A stretch of 64,000 nt of DNA from Actinomycetaceae bacterium (GTDB lineage: Bacteria > Actinomycetota > Actinomycetes > Actinomycetales > Actinomycetaceae): assembly GCA_030538185.1 (NCBI GenBank), contig JAUNUK010000005.1, positions 124,001 through 188,000 on the forward strand, written 5' to 3'. The notes under the pieces are model-generated. The model did not search any database. It was not told where the DNA came from and saw nothing but the letters and a program-made list of their open reading frames with translations. The translations under genes were made by a program, and so were the position numbers. This document shows positions 44,742 through 55,538 of the stretch, in pieces (position 1 is the first letter of the stretch; every line of letters starts with the position of its first letter).

Positions 44742-46030
44742 TGTCCTTCCAGAAATCCACAGCAGACCTGGTTATTGAGACAGACGGCGGTTCGCGAGGA
44801 AACCCAGGCGAGGCAGGTTACGGTGCCGTTATCCGAGACGGCAAAACAGGGGAAATCCTGTGCGAGCTCAGCCAATACATTGGCCAAGCCACCAATAATG
44901 TGGCCGAATACTCAGCGGTCATTGGTGCCTTGCGAGCCATTTCTTCCATTCAGACACGAGGAGAAAGCCTTGAAATCAGGGCAGACTCTAAGCTCGTGGT
45001 GGAACAGATGAGTGGCCGTTGGAAGATCAAAGACCCCAATCTGCGTGACCTTGTTGTGCAGGCCCAGGAACTCATCGGTGGCAGGTCGGTCACCTTCACG
45101 TGGGTGCCGCGTGCCCAGAATGCGCGGGCAGATGCTTTGGCGAACGAGGCCATGGATTCCAAAAACGAGACTTTGAACTATTCGTCCTCGGCAATGAGCC
45201 CTAGAAAAAACGAAACGGAAACGCCAACCGTGACTGAAGCTAAACCCCCTGCTCCAGCGGAAGAACCCGGCGGCAGTGAAGAATTCTTGTGGGAGAAACC
45301 CAACCCTCAAGCAACCACCTTTGTGCTTGTGCGTCACGGAGTGACCCCTTGGACGATCCAAGGTGTATTCGCAGGTGGGGATACTTCTGGGCCAGGATTG
45401 ACGGACGCAGGCCACCTGCAGGCACGCGGGGCAGCCCAACTTGCGGCCGGCATTGGCACACACTGCTTCAAGAGCCTCAAGACGCCAAGCAGGCTTGTGT
45501 CCTCGCCGACCACGCGCACAAGCCAAGGGGCGCAATACATTCAAGAACTGACAGGACTCGAGACGCACATCGACCCGGCCTTCACCGAGATGTACTTTGG
45601 TGAACTGCACGGCGTTTCGGCCCAGGAGCTCCTGGGAACCCACCCAGGGCGATTACAAGAGTGGCTGTCAGGCGACTTCTTGCCCGAGGGCGGCGAAACC
45701 GCTATCGACCTTGCCACGCGCGTTCAGGCAGGGTTAGAAAAGTTGAACGCAGAGAACCCGGGGGAAACGGTGGTCATTGTCACCCATAGTGGTGTCATTT
45801 CTGCCGCCTTGGCGCTTGCCCTCACAATAGATGTGGGACAGGTCAGGCGTTTGAAAATTGCCCCCGCCTCAACCACCATTATCCGGTGGGCACCCACGGG
45901 AGAACACCGAGTCTTGGCCGTGTCTATCCCGGCCGAAACGGGCAAGAACCTGGCGGCTAATGTCACCAGGGCAGATACCGTGCCAGGCGAACAGTTAGTT
46001 TTGGGCGATGTCGATCTGGGGATCGGCTGA
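44741..46030 (+). CDS. Bifunctional RNase HI / histidine phosphatase
   Basis: A 429-residue two-domain protein known from actinobacteria (mycobacterial Rv2228c type). Residues 5-145 form an RNase H domain with the catalytic DGGSRGNPG, NNVAEYSAV, ADSKLVVEQMSG and ARADALANEA motifs, which removes RNA from RNA-DNA hybrids. After a Pro- and Glu-rich linker (about 150-190), a phosphatase domain has FVLVRHGVTPW, SSPTTRTSQGA, FTEMYFGELHG and VIVTHSGVI. The phosphatase substrate may be alpha-ribazole phosphate or another small molecule. Its end overlaps, tail to tail, the next gene by 36 bp. Confidence 0.93.
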   Translation: MSFQKSTADLVIETDGGSRGNPGEAGYGAVIRDGKTGEILCELSQYIGQATNNVAEYSAVIGALRAISSIQTRGESLEIRADSKLVVEQMSGRWKIKDPNLRDLVVQAQELIGGRSVTFTWVPRAQNARADALANEAMDSKNETLNYSSSAMSPRKNETETPTVTEAKPPAPAEEPGGSEEFLWEKPNPQATTFVLVRHGVTPWTIQGVFAGGDTSGPGLTDAGHLQARGAAQLAAGIGTHCFKSLKTPSRLVSSPTTRTSQGAQYIQELTGLETHIDPAFTEMYFGELHGVSAQELLGTHPGRLQEWLSGDFLPEGGETAIDLATRVQAGLEKLNAENPGETVVIVTHSGVISAALALALTIDVGQVRRLKIAPASTTIIRWAPTGEHRVLAVSIPAETGKNLAANVTRADTVPGEQLVLGDVDLGIG

Positions 46031-47152
46031 CCAGTCGGACCAAAGTATGGACCCTTTGATGGTGTAGGGCACAACCGTCCTATTGCCTTCCGCATCCTCT
46101 ACGTTCACAGAGGTACCCGAGGTGGAGAAGCTGAACAGAGCCTTGGGATCAGAGTAGTGCGGTGCCACATCCAAGGTCACGTCACTTCCAGATGTCCAGG
46201 TGACGGGTTGGGGAGCATCGATAGAAAATGGGCAGCCCGGGGGAGCGGCCAAGGTGGAACGCAAACACTCGTTCAAAGCAATCGCAACCTTGCGTTGAAG
46301 CATTCCTTGGAGGCTATCTGAGGGCTGAATCGAGTCAAACTGGACCTGTTGGTCACGGCCAGCCTCAACGTGCTCGGTAATGGCGTCAGCTGAAATCCAT
46401 GTATTAGCTTGCAAACCCACGTTGTAAGTACCCGGATAGACCCAGTAGGCGACAGTCCCAGACTCTGCCCGAGGCAAGGTGATGCCATTAATGATCACCT
46501 GCCCTGGATAGCCAGAAGGAAGCGTGAGCGACAAAGTGGAGGCCAAAGGCTTCACAATTGCCCACTTTTCCAGGATGTTGTCAAGGCCCCAAACGCGTTT
46601 CAAGGTCACGGTGCCTTGGTGTGAAACAGCGCCGATGGAGTAGTAAACCCGCACTTCTTTCATGCGGACCTGACCTGGCGCAATGATGGTTTTAGCATCC
46701 CCCACCTTAAAACCACTGAGGTATGCGGGACCGCCAGACCAGGCAGAAGAGCGCAACAGTTCAGCGTTTTCAATGTCTTTCGCAAAGTACAAGCGCGCCT
46801 CATCAGCACGCCCAACGCTCAACGATTTCATATAACTTTCAGTAATCGCGCGGGAAGAATTCGCTGAATTAAACAGCAACATTATCGCGACGATTCCAAA
46901 AAGGACTCCGATGAGGCCCACCCCGAACCAGACCTTTCGCCTCAAACGGCGTGCCTGAAAATCTTGTAGCAACAAGGTGTCTTGCTCTTGGCTGGAAAGC
47001 CTCAGCTCCGAGATCAACTCTTCTTCGGTCAAATAGGCGTCCACGGGGCCCTCGATGGAATGTACCCTCAAAGAGCGGCGAGAAGGGCGTTGAACAGGGA
47101 CAACAAGGGGTGTTTGTGCAATGGGGTCTTGTTCCCTTGGGGTATTATCCAC
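45995..47152 (-). CDS. Hypothetical single-pass membrane protein
   Basis: No named family is recognised. The 385-residue protein has a cytosolic N-terminus of about 70 residues with a basic patch, then one membrane helix (VWFGVGLIGVLFGIVAIMLL, about 73-93). A large extracytoplasmic beta-rich part follows, with segments such as LTLPSGYPGQVIINGITL and VYPGTYNVGLQANTWI. The shape resembles actinobacterial envelope proteins of unknown role. The GTG at 47152 is preferred over GTG 47158 because AAGGAGG then stands five bases upstream. Its 3' end overlaps the RNase H/phosphatase gene, and it diverges from rnpB. Confidence 0.8.
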   Translation of the reverse strand: MDNTPREQDPIAQTPLVVPVQRPSRRSLRVHSIEGPVDAYLTEEELISELRLSSQEQDTLLLQDFQARRLRRKVWFGVGLIGVLFGIVAIMLLFNSANSSRAITESYMKSLSVGRADEARLYFAKDIENAELLRSSAWSGGPAYLSGFKVGDAKTIIAPGQVRMKEVRVYYSIGAVSHQGTVTLKRVWGLDNILEKWAIVKPLASTLSLTLPSGYPGQVIINGITLPRAESGTVAYWVYPGTYNVGLQANTWISADAITEHVEAGRDQQVQFDSIQPSDSLQGMLQRKVAIALNECLRSTLAAPPGCPFSIDAPQPVTWTSGSDVTLDVAPHYSDPKALFSFSTSGTSVNVEDAEGNRTVVPYTIKGSILWSDWSADPQIDIAQN

Positions 47153-47264
47153 ACGCACCTCCTTCCGTTACGCCCAAAAAATTCTTCCGAGGGCGGATCG
47201 TGTTAACTCTAGCCGCACTCGGGCTTGGGCGTACAAACTCGGTCCTGGCCGTGCTAGTCTCGTG

Positions 47265-47638
47265 GGGCGGAGGAGTTGACTAGGCAGCCGCAGGTAGGTG
47301 TAGGTCTACGTGAGGAAAGTCCGGACTCCACAGGGCAAAGGTGATGGCTAACAGCCACCCGGGGTGACCCGCGGGAAAGTGCCACAGAAAATAACCGCCT
47401 GGCCTAGGCCAGGTAAGGGTGAAAAGGTGGGGTAAGAGCCCACCGCGCGGCTGGTGACAGGCGTGGCTAGGTAAACCCCACCTGGAGCAAGATCAGACAG
47501 CGAGTAGGCCGGCCCGGCTAGCTTGCGGGTAGATCGCTGGAGGTGCGTGGCAACACGCATCCTAGAGAAATGGCTGCCACCGGGGTGCGGTAACGCTAAC
47601 CGGCAACAGAATCCGGCTTACTGGCAGCTCCTCCGCTC
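47265..47638 (+). ncRNA. rnpB: RNase P RNA, bacterial type A
   Basis: Catalytic RNA that trims tRNA 5' leaders. The ends pair (GCGGAGGAG near 47268 with CTCCTCCGC near 47629), forming P1. The conserved core GAGGAAAGTCCGGACTCC lies near 47311-47328, with ACAGAAAATAACCGCC (P4 neighbourhood) near 47384 and the universal AACAGAATCCGGCTTAC near 47604. The location after the RNase H/phosphatase gene is usual in actinobacteria. End points are approximate to a few bases. Confidence 0.95.
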
Positions 47639-47700
47639 ATGCCGGGTTTCAACCATTGCCGAGGGCGGTGTTCAAAGACTGTGATCCAAAGCCCTGGGTG

Positions 47701-48504
47701 CTACTCCTTGCTGGTCTTGTGCTTGGCGGCCTTCGCTTCCGTCTTGGCTTGTGTTTTGGCTGCTTGGGCTGCCAGCGTTGCTGCCCCAATAATCCCTGCC
47801 TCGTTTCTCAAGGCTGCAGGAATGATGGGTGTCTTCAGATCCAACAGAGGCAAAAACTTGTCGTGATCTCTGGATACACCGCCACCTACAACGAACAGGT
47901 CCGGGCTGAAGAGCATCTCTAAATGAGAGTAGTAGCGTTGCAGGCGCTCAGCCCACTGGGGGTAGGACAGACCCTGTTTGGTGCGTTGCCCTGAAGATGC
48001 CTGTGTCTCGTAGTCATAGCCGTCTAGCTCTATGTGTCCCAGTTCTGTATTGGGAACAAGCATTCCGTTGTGGACCAGTGCCGTACCTATTCCTGTGCCC
48101 AAGGTGGTGACAATCACCGTGCCTTTCACGCCTTTTGCCGCCCCAAACATGACCTCTGCATAGCCAGCTGCGTCGGCATCGTTTAAGGCAGTGACACTGT
48201 GGCCAGTGTGAGTCTTCATCAGCTCACACACATCGGTTCCACCCCACGAGGGATCCAAATTTGCGATAAACAAGGCGATATTGTGTTTGACAGGTGCAGG
48301 GACAGTCAGACCAACAGGCATGCCCTTGGGTACGTTGAAGGCTTCCATGACTTGCCCACAGACTTCGGCTACGGCCTTGGGAGTGGCAGGTCTGGGTGTG
48401 GGGATACGCACGCGCTCACCAATAAATTTCCCCATTTTTAAGTCAACCAGGCATCCTTTGACCCCTGAACCGCCAACATCAATACCGAATGCCTGTTTGA
48501 CCAT
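47701..48504 (-). CDS. ppgK: Polyphosphate glucokinase (ROK family)
   Basis: Phosphorylates glucose using polyphosphate or ATP, characteristic of actinobacteria. The 267 residues have FGIDVGGSGVKGCLVD (phosphate-binding loop), LTVPAPV, the catalytic Asp in VTALNDADAAGYAE, TLGTGIGTALVHNG, and the ELGHIELDG region. The C-terminal 25 residues form an Ala- and Lys-rich tail (AAKTQAKTEAKAAKHK), unusual for the core enzyme and possibly a polyanion-binding tail. AAGGAG stands before the ATG. It precedes the rnpB region on the opposite strand. Confidence 0.93.
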   Translation of the reverse strand: MVKQAFGIDVGGSGVKGCLVDLKMGKFIGERVRIPTPRPATPKAVAEVCGQVMEAFNVPKGMPVGLTVPAPVKHNIALFIANLDPSWGGTDVCELMKTHTGHSVTALNDADAAGYAEVMFGAAKGVKGTVIVTTLGTGIGTALVHNGMLVPNTELGHIELDGYDYETQASSGQRTKQGLSYPQWAERLQRYYSHLEMLFSPDLFVVGGGVSRDHDKFLPLLDLKTPIIPAALRNEAGIIGAATLAAQAAKTQAKTEAKAAKHKTSKE

Positions 48505-48531
48505 TGAAAACTCCTTGAAAACTTTGAGACT

Positions 48532-49425
48532 CTAGGGAAGGGTGAGTATCTCTGCCCCAGTTTCAGTAACAACAACTGTATGTTCAAATTGTGCTGAGCG
48601 TGACTTGTCAGCCGTAATTACCGTCCATTCATCTTCCCACATCTCCCAGGCGATATCCCCTAGGGTTAGCATTGGTTCTACGGTGAAAACCATACCTGGC
48701 ACCATCAAGGTGTCGAAGACACCAGAGGCGTCATAGTGGGGGACAATGAGGCCAGAGTGGAAGGCTTCTCCCACTCCGTGCCCGGTGTAATCCCTGACAA
48801 CGCCGTAGTCGAAGCGTTTTGCATAGGATTCGATCACACGGCCAATCACGTTTATTTCTCTGCCAGGTTTTATCGCTTTGATGCCTCGCATCATGGCTTC
48901 GTGAGTTCTTTCACATAACAGCCGAGATTCCTCATCGACCTCACCGACCATAAACATCGCGCAGGTGTCGCCATGTACACCGTCAAAGTAGGCGGTCACA
49001 TCAACGTTGACGATGTCACCTTCCTTTAGGGGGCGATCATCGGGAATGCCATGACATATGCACTCATTAATGGATGTGCAGATGGATTTTGGGAAGCCCA
49101 TGTAGTCCAGAGGTGAAGGATAGGCGTTTTGGCCAATAATGTACTCATGCGCGATGCGGTCCAGTGCATCCGTGGTTACACCTGGCGCCACTGCTTTGCC
49201 GACTTCTTCCAGGGCACGTGCCGCAATACGCCCGGCCACACGGATGCGCTCGATGGTCTGTGTGTCCTTCACATCCGAGGCGGTTACGACCTCTGGACCA
49301 TCGTGAAATAGATATTCAGGACGGTCAATATGCCCTGGTACTGACAACTTAGGAGAGATTCTTCCTGGTACTAAATCGCCCAAGGGTGCGCGCTTAGCCA
49401 GCACAGATGTATCTAATTTCGTCAT
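48532..49425 (-). CDS. map: Type I methionine aminopeptidase
   Basis: Removes the initiator methionine from nascent proteins. The 297-residue protein has a 45-residue N-terminal extension with a Pro-rich SH3-binding-like part ([18 protein letters not shown]), as in the MetAP1c class of actinobacteria. The metal-binding residues follow: [15 protein letters not shown] (two Asp), [12 protein letters not shown] (His), FTVEPML (Glu) and QFEHTVVV (Glu). GAGGA lies upstream of the ATG. It lies between panB and ppgK, all on the minus strand. Confidence 0.96.
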   Translation of the reverse strand: MTKLDTSVLAKRAPLGDLVPGRISPKLSVPGHIDRPEYLFHDGPEVVTASDVKDTQTIERIRVAGRIAARALEEVGKAVAPGVTTDALDRIAHEYIIGQNAYPSPLDYMGFPKSICTSINECICHGIPDDRPLKEGDIVNVDVTAYFDGVHGDTCAMFMVGEVDEESRLLCERTHEAMMRGIKAIKPGREINVIGRVIESYAKRFDYGVVRDYTGHGVGEAFHSGLIVPHYDASGVFDTLMVPGMVFTVEPMLTLGDIAWEMWEDEWTVITADKSRSAQFEHTVVVTETGAEILTLP

Positions 49426-49477
49426 TCCTCAGTCCTCAAATGGTAGTTCTAGCAAGTCGCGCATAAGACGGGTTGGA

Positions 49478-50317
49478 TCATGTCTTGTGGAAGTGCCCTT
49501 CGGCCGGGAAAGTGCGGGCCCGCACAGCATCACGGTAATCGCTTGCTGCGTGAGCCAACGCCTGCCCAACCTCACCAAAGCGATTGACGAAAGACGGCAC
49601 CCAATCCGTCATCCCCGCCATATCAGTCCAGACCAAAACCTGTCCGTCACATTCCTTGCCAGCCCCAATTCCGATAATCGGCGTGTCAACCGCCGCCATG
49701 ACAGCCTGTGTCGCCGAGCTGGGCACCATTTCCAAAGTAATGGCACACACGCCTGCGTCATGCAAGGCACGTGCATCATCTACTAGACGCTGTGTCGCAT
49801 CAGTGCCGCGTCCTTGAATGCGCTTACCGCCCAAAGCGTTTTCGGACTGGGGAGTGAAACCCAGATGGCCTACGACAGGGATACCTATGTCCACAATCGC
49901 CTTTACTGTCTCAGCAATTGCCGCGCCGCCCTCGGCCTTTACCCCGTTGGCACCAGCTTTCATCAACTCAACAGCATTATCGATAGCTTGCGAAACACTC
50001 GATCCATAGGCGCCAAAAGGCAAGTCTGCGACAACGAAGGCTCGCTTTACTACGCGTGTTACTGCCCTCGTGGCGTGCAGCATATCTGACATGGTCACGG
50101 GGATAGTTGTCTCATAGCCCAGCATGGTCGTCCCGTAGGAGTCACCCACCAAGAGCATGTCTATGCCTGCCTCATCGAAAATGCGCGCGCTCAGGGCGTC
50201 GTAGGCAGTGAGCATTGTGAAGGGTACGCCAGCCTGTTTGTGTTCACGCATGTGGTGGACGCGGAAGCGTGCACCCTCTTTTGGGCCAATGTGCGGGGAG
50301 GGAAGCGTATTAGGCAC
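49478..50317 (-). CDS. panB: 3-methyl-2-oxobutanoate hydroxymethyltransferase
   Basis: First committed step of pantothenate synthesis: transfers a hydroxymethyl group from methylene-tetrahydrofolate to ketoisovalerate. The 279-residue barrel protein shows VPFTMLTAYDALSARIFDEAG, LLVGDSYGTTMLGYE (Mg-binding Asp), ADLPFGAYG, VKAEGG, VVGHLGFTPQS, ITLEMVPSS and IIGIGAGKECDGQVLVW. The GTG at 50317 overlaps the end of the LacI-like fragment by 8 bp. The ribosome-binding site is weak, so coupled translation is likely. panC and panD are not in the window. Confidence 0.95.
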   Translation of the reverse strand: MPNTLPSPHIGPKEGARFRVHHMREHKQAGVPFTMLTAYDALSARIFDEAGIDMLLVGDSYGTTMLGYETTIPVTMSDMLHATRAVTRVVKRAFVVADLPFGAYGSSVSQAIDNAVELMKAGANGVKAEGGAAIAETVKAIVDIGIPVVGHLGFTPQSENALGGKRIQGRGTDATQRLVDDARALHDAGVCAITLEMVPSSATQAVMAAVDTPIIGIGAGKECDGQVLVWTDMAGMTDWVPSFVNRFGEVGQALAHAASDYRDAVRARTFPAEGHFHKT

Positions 50318-50591
50318 TGTCTCTCACCACCAGATCGACAATATCCTGTGGCGCAATGGGGTGAACTGTTTGTCCGTGTAGCAAAGCAGTAAACGAAGTG
50401 ACGATGTAGGAAACAAGGGCTTCCTCATCAAAGGCAATGGTCGTCAACGGCGATAGTGTGAATATGCCAGCCATTGAGTTGCTACAACCAATAACGGCAG
50501 CATCCGCTGGGACTGCCCTGCCGCATTGGCGAAGCGCACCAATAACCGCCAAAGCAGCGTCATCAGAAGAACAGGCAAAGCAATCAATCAT
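50310..50591 (-). pseudogene. C-terminal part of a split LacI-type sensor domain
   Basis: This 93-residue frame matches the last third of a LacI/GalR periplasmic-binding-type domain. The pattern is DCFACSSDDAALAVIGALRQ, then CGRAVPADAAVIGCSN, then PLTTIAFDEEAL. In intact proteins this follows directly on the end of the preceding frame. Here the two are out of register and joined by an ATGA overlap at 50588-50591, so it is probably the second half of a frameshifted gene. A coupled two-chain protein is a less likely alternative. It overlaps panB by 8 bp. Confidence 0.6.
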
Positions 50592-51133
50592 CGGTTCGAC
50601 CTTGAAGAGTGAATCAGTTGGGCGGCCACTTCAAAGGGGTTCATTGGGGTGACCAGTTTACCCACCATAGGGATCCGATAGGTTTCACAGGCCTCTACTA
50701 GGCCCTGGTATTGCACACCGGAATACAGGCGGTCGATGCCATCTTGTTCCACGTACACCACGCCGGTGGAACCCCGCGCACGGGCGCACTGTGCTTGCAG
50801 TTCCCCCACGTATAAGGCCAGTGAGGCATAAGGGTTGTTTGCTTTAGCATCCTCACCCGTTTCAGTGAGATCCAGGAGGGAGATATCAAGTTCGGCAGCG
50901 AGTCGATGCAGTTCGTCACCGACTGGAAGAAGGGAGACCCAAAACTTTGGGTGTAGCCACCTCATAGTTGCCGACAGTTTATCGTTTCCAGAGGTGTAGA
51001 TGACGACGGTTAGCATGCCATTATCTGACAGGGCTGAAGCAGCTTTGCTGATGATGTTCATGCCCAGTGGACTGGGGTGAATCCGAGGTAATGCGATCAC
51101 TAATGTGGGGTTTTCTAGGTTGCCATCCATCAT
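50588..51133 (-). pseudogene. N-terminal part of a split, headless LacI-type sensor domain
   Basis: 181 residues that look like the first two thirds of a LacI/GalR effector domain: LVIALPRIHPSPLGMNIISKA (first strand and helix), MLTVVIYTSGND, then a second subdomain with GVVYVEQDG and VEACETYRIPMVG, ending FEVAAQLIHSS. The DNA-binding helix-turn-helix of about 55 residues that should precede it is missing, and the 140 bp upstream encode nothing similar. The TGA at 50588 interrupts the domain. It is probably a decayed regulator. Expression is still possible, since a GGGGGGA site precedes the ATG. Confidence 0.6.
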
Positions 51134-51277
51134 CGGCGCACTTCCCCCCTGGAGACGTTCGAGTGATACAAGGTAACACTACCTTGAATCTTGCTGTGCG
51201 GTAGGTGCACAACGACGAATCGACATTTGGGGGCGAATTGGTAGAAAATGTCCCTGCACGCTTGTGTAGAAATTTGA

Positions 51278-52387
<1,110 letters not shown>

Positions 52388-52388
52388 C

Positions 52389-54971
52389 ATGCCAAATATT
52401 CCAATTGACTGGCTGAAGGACCACGTCGAGGTTCCGGCGGGTTTTAGTGCAAAAGATCTTTCGGCAGCCCTGCTGAAAGTGGGCTTTGAAGAAGAAACCA
52501 TCCACTCCAGTGGAATGCAAGGCCCATTAGTGTGTGGCCAAGTTTTGACCATCAGCCCCGAAGAGCAATCGAACGGTAAAACCATCAACTATTGCCGAGT
52601 TGACGTGGGCGCCTTCAACGACGCACCAGGTACCGGGAAAGAGCCCTCTGACCTGCCTAGCCGCTCTATTGTTTGCGGGGCCCATAACTTCAAAGTGGGC
52701 GATCACGTCGTGGTAGTTCTGCCTGGGGCCGTTTTGCCTGGTGATTTCGCTATCTCAGCCCGCAAAACTTACGGCCATATTTCGGACGGCATGATTTGTT
52801 CCTTGCGTGAACTGGGCTTGGGGCAAGACCATGACGGAATCATCGTTTTAGAAGATTATCTGCAAGGAGATGTCCCTGCAGTGGGCACGGACATGATCCC
52901 GATTTTGGGCCTGGGGGAGGAACTCCTCGAAATTAATGTCACCCCCGATAGGGGCTACTGCTTTTCCATGCGTGGACTGGCGCGTGAGTTCTCACATTCG
53001 ACCGGCGCAGCGTTTACGGATCGTGGTTTAGCTTCTTCTATGCCTTCAGGTCAGGTGGATGCCCCCACGGATGACGGTTTCGTGATTGAGGTCGAGGATT
53101 CCTCACCTATCCGAGGGCGGGTGGGTTGTGACCGCTTTGCAACCAGGATCGTCACCGGTATTGACCCGAGTGCCACCACACCTCCTTGGATGGTCAAACG
53201 CCTAGAACAGCTTGGGATGCGCTCTATATCCTTGCCTGTGGACGTGACGAACTACGTCATGATGGATGTTGGGCAACCCATGCATGCCTACGACTTGGAT
53301 ACCCTGGTCGGTCCTATCGTTGTGCGCCGCGCAAAATCGGGAGAAAAACTTCAGACCTTAGATGGACAAGAGCGCCTCCTCGATCCCCAAGACCTGCTAA
53401 TAACTGATTGCAAGGGTGGGCATGCGGCCCGAATCGTTGGTATGGCAGGTGTTATGGGTGGTCTGGAAACAGAGGTCACACAGAAGACCACAACGATACT
53501 GCTTGAAGCGGCACACTTTGATCCTGTCTCTATAGCGCGTACTGCCCGTAGGCACAAACTTCCTTCCGAGGCGTCGAAGCGTTTTGAGAGGGGAGTTGAT
53601 CCACAGCTTGCCCCGGTCGCCGCCCAGCGCGCTGCTGAACTTTTGGTTGAATACGGGTCGGCCCGTATTGTCGATCGGGTCGGCGACTATAACAAGACCA
53701 GTGAAATGCCTGTTATTGTCATGCCGCTTAGTGAGGTTCCACGTCTGACAGGGCATGACTGGGGGGATGAATACACGGTTCAAGCCCTGGAAATGATCGG
53801 TTGTCAGGTTTCGGCTACTGACGGTGTCCTTCAGGTACGTCCACCTTCTTGGAGACCAGATTTGACTCTCGGGGCAGATCTTGTCGAAGAGGTGGCCAGG
53901 CTTGGCGGCTACGACGAGGTTCCTTCTGTCCTGCCTGTGCCGCCAGCAGGCCGTGGTTTACCTGCCACGATTAAAGCCAGGCGCGATATTGCCAGAAGCC
54001 TGGCAGAGGCAGGCTTAACCCAAGTCCTGTCCTACCCGTTTATTGGAAACTCTCATGATCGTATGGGACTACCTGCCGACAGTGAGTTCCGTAATGCCGT
54101 GCGTTTAGCTAATCCACTGGCTGAGGATGCCCCATTGCTGCGCACACGGATTTTGGATTCCCTGTTGCTCACGGCTGAACGCAATGTTTCTCGGGGGATG
54201 ACTAACCTCGCTATTTACGAAATCGCGATGGTCGCATCATCAATAGGAGTCCAGATCAGCCCGATTCCTTCGGCCGAGGCCAAGCCTTCGTCAGAGGAGT
54301 TGAAAGCTCTGCGACTAGGTACCCCGAAGCAGCCTTGGCATGTGGGCGTAGTCCTTGCCGGTGATGCCCAACTGGCGGGTCCTTTGAGCAGTAAACAGGC
54401 CTGGGACTGGGCTGACGCCCTCGAAATCGTTTATCGATTGGCTTCGCTGCTGGGCGTTGAACTTCGAGTCGAAACGGCGGATACCGCCCCGTGGCATCCG
54501 GGTAGATGTGCCGCCTTCTATACAGGCACAGGGCGGGGTGGAAGATTCATTGCACATGCAGGTGAGCTGCACCCCAAGGTTTGTAAGGCCTTTGGCTTGC
54601 CGGCCAGGGCTTGTGCCATTGAATTGGATCTGGACGCCTTAATACGTTCAACTCCGAAAACTGTGGTGCAGGTTAAGAAGGTCTCCACAATGCCGGTGGT
54701 GAAAGAGGATTTCGCCTTCGTGGTTGACCAGGAGGTCAGCTCTGCTCGCGTCACGGCAGCCATTGCCAAAGCGGGCAAAGACATGATTGAAGACATCCGT
54801 CTTTTCGACATATACGAAGGTGAACAAGTCGGTCAAGGCCGTAAATCTCTAGCGTTTTCTGTACGGCTGCGTGCAGAGGATCACACGATGAACACGGAAG
54901 AGATCAACAAGATTCGAAAGACAATTATCGAAGTCGTGGGGAAAACCTGCGATGCCACGTTAAGGTCCTAG
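52389..54971 (+). CDS. pheT: Phenylalanine--tRNA ligase beta subunit
   Basis: Partner of PheS, with editing and tRNA-binding roles. The 860 residues have an EMAP/OB-type tRNA-binding domain (about 40-165, VVGQVL-like VCGQVLTISPEEQ, IVCGAHNFKVGDHVVV). The B3/B4 editing domain follows (VDVTNYVMMDVGQPMHAYD, ASKRFERGVDPQLA), then the B5 domain (RPPSWRPDLTLGADLVEEVARLGGYD). The inactive synthetase core and the C-terminal FDX-ACB domain complete it (PVVKEDFAFVV, DIYEGEQVGQGRKSLAFSVRL). ATG 52389 follows the pheS stop after one base. Confidence 0.97.
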   Translation: MPNIPIDWLKDHVEVPAGFSAKDLSAALLKVGFEEETIHSSGMQGPLVCGQVLTISPEEQSNGKTINYCRVDVGAFNDAPGTGKEPSDLPSRSIVCGAHNFKVGDHVVVVLPGAVLPGDFAISARKTYGHISDGMICSLRELGLGQDHDGIIVLEDYLQGDVPAVGTDMIPILGLGEELLEINVTPDRGYCFSMRGLAREFSHSTGAAFTDRGLASSMPSGQVDAPTDDGFVIEVEDSSPIRGRVGCDRFATRIVTGIDPSATTPPWMVKRLEQLGMRSISLPVDVTNYVMMDVGQPMHAYDLDTLVGPIVVRRAKSGEKLQTLDGQERLLDPQDLLITDCKGGHAARIVGMAGVMGGLETEVTQKTTTILLEAAHFDPVSIARTARRHKLPSEASKRFERGVDPQLAPVAAQRAAELLVEYGSARIVDRVGDYNKTSEMPVIVMPLSEVPRLTGHDWGDEYTVQALEMIGCQVSATDGVLQVRPPSWRPDLTLGADLVEEVARLGGYDEVPSVLPVPPAGRGLPATIKARRDIARSLAEAGLTQVLSYPFIGNSHDRMGLPADSEFRNAVRLANPLAEDAPLLRTRILDSLLLTAERNVSRGMTNLAIYEIAMVASSIGVQISPIPSAEAKPSSEELKALRLGTPKQPWHVGVVLAGDAQLAGPLSSKQAWDWADALEIVYRLASLLGVELRVETADTAPWHPGRCAAFYTGTGRGGRFIAHAGELHPKVCKAFGLPARACAIELDLDALIRSTPKTVVQVKKVSTMPVVKEDFAFVVDQEVSSARVTAAIAKAGKDMIEDIRLFDIYEGEQVGQGRKSLAFSVRLRAEDHTMNTEEINKIRKTIIEVVGKTCDATLRS

Positions 54972-55004
54972 TGGTACGTCACGACGATCAGGCATACTTG
55001 GGAT

Positions 55005-55523
55005 ATGAAGATACTTCTGGCTGTGGCTTCGAAACACGGAACAACCGCAGAGCTGGCTACCTGGATCGCCTCAAGGCTTGAGGAACAAGGTTTTGAAGTG
55101 ATGCAAGCTAAGGCCCAGGACGTGACCTCCTTGGCTGGGATTGATGCGATTATCTTGGGATCTGCGGTCTATCTGACAAAGTGGATGGATGGAGCGTATC
55201 GCTTTATCAAGACATTTGAGGCTGAGCTCAGACGTATTCCCACCTTCGCTTTTTCAGTTGGCCTTTCGCGCACGAAAAGCGGCGGTGTTCAAGACCCCTC
55301 CAGAGTCGGTCCAGTCTTGTTGACGATTGAACCGATTAAATACAAGACCTTTAAGGGAGCCTTGGACCCCGCGAAGCTCAACCTTCGGGAACGCACCATT
55401 GCCAAGTTGGGCGGTGCATACGAAGGTGATTTCCGCGAACATGACGAAGTCAACGCTTGGACAGATGAAATAGTTGCCTACCTGCGCAACCACGAAACTG
55501 AAACCGGTCAAAACACCGAATAG
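55005..55523 (+). CDS. Flavodoxin-domain protein (HemG-like)
   Basis: A 172-residue flavodoxin fold protein. The FMN phosphate loop is ASKHGTTAELA at the N-terminus, followed by IILGSAVYLTKWMDG and FAFSVGLSRTKSGG. Length and pattern resemble the menaquinone-dependent protoporphyrinogen oxidase HemG/flavodoxin group. Without haem genes nearby, the substrate is open. A monocistronic unit is likely, with a terminator directly after it. Confidence 0.85.
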   Translation: MKILLAVASKHGTTAELATWIASRLEEQGFEVMQAKAQDVTSLAGIDAIILGSAVYLTKWMDGAYRFIKTFEAELRRIPTFAFSVGLSRTKSGGVQDPSRVGPVLLTIEPIKYKTFKGALDPAKLNLRERTIAKLGGAYEGDFREHDEVNAWTDEIVAYLRNHETETGQNTE

Positions 55524-55538
55524 TTTCCTCGGTTTTTT
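55515..55538 (+). terminator. Terminator after the flavodoxin gene
   Basis: ACCGA (55515-55519) pairs with TCGGT (55529-55533), followed by a T run (TTTTT). The stem is short and overlaps the stop codon region, but the U tract is good. Confidence 0.55.

Noticed and set aside
51134..51277. Missing helix-turn-helix of the LacI-like gene in another frame
   Set aside because: None of the minus-strand frames upstream of 51133 shows a LacI-type helix-turn-helix, so the domain is truly absent rather than frameshifted.
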